Position numbers and translations under genes: made by a program
DNA from: a bacterium
GTDB lineage: Bacteria; Acidobacteriota; Polarisedimenticolia; Polarisedimenticolales; Polarisedimenticolaceae
Length of the DNA: 64,000 bases
Reading direction: 5' to 3'
Assembly: GCA_024226515.1 (NCBI GenBank)
Contig: JAAELQ010000305.1
Span: forward strand, 54,649-118,648
Shown here: positions 63,271 through 64,000 of the stretch, piece by piece
Layout: each line of letters begins with the position of its first letter
How positions within the stretch are numbered: position 1 is the first letter of the stretch
Notes under the pieces: model-generated
Database searches by the model: none
What the model saw: the letters and a program-made list of their open reading frames with translations, nothing else
What the model was told of the DNA's origin: nothing

Positions 63271-64000
63271 ATGACGAAATTCACGCGATTCTCGCTCGCC
63301 ATCGCGGGGCTGCTCGTCGTGGCGGCGTTGGTGCAGCCGGTGTTCGCCGCTTGCGGCAGCTTTGCCACGCTGACCACGATTCCGCAGGCTGGTGGACGTA
63401 GCTACATCTGGAACGAAGATGTGTTCACGCCGGGTTACGCTTACCCGCCGTACGTGATCGCCTACACCCCGCCGGTCACGCCGAACCTGATGGCCACCTG
63501 GTGGCGTCTCGGCTCCGGTGATCCCACCGGTGGCGTCGGCGACGACATCGGCGGTTTTGATGCCGTCGGAAGCGGAGCCGTGTACTTCTACGGCCCGGGT
63601 TCCTACGGTTCCTACTTCGGCGCCAACCTGTTCACGGGTTGGGGTGCCGATCCGGGTATCGACGGCTGCATCGGTGCGGCCAACAGCTGCACGTGCCTGC
63701 TGCTCGTCGACCAGAACGGTACCGACATGCAGCTCGCGCTCGTCGGCGGTCGTTCGGACGCGACGCAGTCCACCGCCTTTGCCCAGCCGGGCAACGACGG
63801 TTCCGGCAACGCCGCTCCGATCATCCTGAAGAACGTTGGCAAGCCGACGCTGACGACGCTCCGCGTCGCCGGCACGAACGTCGACATCCAGGCCTCGCTG
63901 GCTCCGCTGCAGGGGATCTACGATCCGACCGCTTGCGATTGCCAGAACGGCGCCGTCGTTCGCTACTACACGCAGAAGGTCGGACGCGGCGGTGCCGCTC
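63271..64000 (+). CDS. Secreted Cys-containing protein of unknown function, 3' truncated by the window
   Basis: The frame is open from ATG 63271 (GGAGGAG upstream) to the window end, 243 residues so far. A signal peptide (hydrophobic about 7-25, PVFAACG) is followed by a Gly/Tyr/Trp-rich region and several Cys (CGSF, GCIGAANSCTC, ACDCQN). No enzymatic motif was recognised. It is 26 bases after the repeat protein, in the same direction, so they likely form one unit. Confidence 0.7.
   Translation, partial: MTKFTRFSLAIAGLLVVAALVQPVFAACGSFATLTTIPQAGGRSYIWNEDVFTPGYAYPPYVIAYTPPVTPNLMATWWRLGSGDPTGGVGDDIGGFDAVGSGAVYFYGPGSYGSYFGANLFTGWGADPGIDGCIGAANSCTCLLLVDQNGTDMQLALVGGRSDATQSTAFAQPGNDGSGNAAPIILKNVGKPTLTTLRVAGTNVDIQASLAPLQGIYDPTACDCQNGAVVRYYTQKVGRGGAA

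Overview
This 64 kb window is high-GC chromosomal DNA (about two thirds G+C by eye). It is densely coded, almost entirely on the + strand, with many 1-14 bp stop/start overlaps and frequent GTG and TTG starts. A bifunctional class A PBP, lipoproteins with lipoboxes, a lytic transglycosylase and PilT/PilF-type proteins point to a diderm bacterium. The sulfatase-TPR proteins carrying LxSLGY motifs, the C25 (gingipain-type) protease with fibronectin-like modules, the 100-residue secreted repeat protein and the PqqD/radical SAM locus recall Acidobacteriota or a related candidate phylum. That placement is an impression, not a phylogeny.

Layout. 1-3.5 kb: 3' part of nfeD, a slipin, a GGDEF diguanylate cyclase and a SPOR protein. 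3.6-9.6 kb: prfB with an intact programmed +1 frameshift, then hrcA-grpE-dnaK-dnaJ. 9.6-16.4 kb: prmA-rsmE, pilT, recX-alaS and a lytic transglycosylase. 16.5-19.4 kb: an AraC-type regulator divergent from an XRE-TPR regulator that is coupled to a secreted protein. 19.5-29.1 kb: pgsA, an acyltransferase, cinA, thpR, gpsA, a PHP phosphatase, a TPR lipoprotein, ftsY and ribD-ribE-ribBA (no ribH). 29.2-32.8 kb: ffh-rpsP-khpA-rimM-trmD-rplS behind a perfect TATAAT box. 32.8-40.5 kb: a large TPR protein, a degenerate NtrC-like regulator, a lipoate ligase-like protein and a PBP1A on the minus strand. 40.5-47.2 kb: uvrB and uvrC separated by three unusual genes, namely a signal-peptidase-like/methyltransferase fusion and two HPr-kinase-like P-loop proteins. 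47.3-55.0 kb: a membrane-anchored alpha/beta-hydrolase-like protein lacking its nucleophile, a polyprenyl synthase and three tandem alkaline-phosphatase-superfamily proteins. 55.0-61.2 kb: a PqqD-like protein, a radical SAM enzyme, a 38-residue precursor-like peptide with its own promoter, and a large exported C25 protease. 61.2-64 kb: an ECF sigma factor, a small membrane protein and two secreted proteins, the last cut by the window end.

The most interesting system is the candidate RiPP locus at 55.0-56.8 kb: RRE (PqqD), radical SAM enzyme and a tiny peptide with two Cys and a C-terminal Ser. The second is the uvrB/uvrC insertion, whose gene types resemble those seen with peptide-modification systems and which may be functionally linked to it.

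No tRNA, rRNA, CRISPR array, insertion sequence, integrase or origin was recognised. No gene-free stretch exceeds about 250 bases. The larger gaps (17202-17419, 54975-55172, 62332-62563) hold the promoter and hairpin candidates listed.
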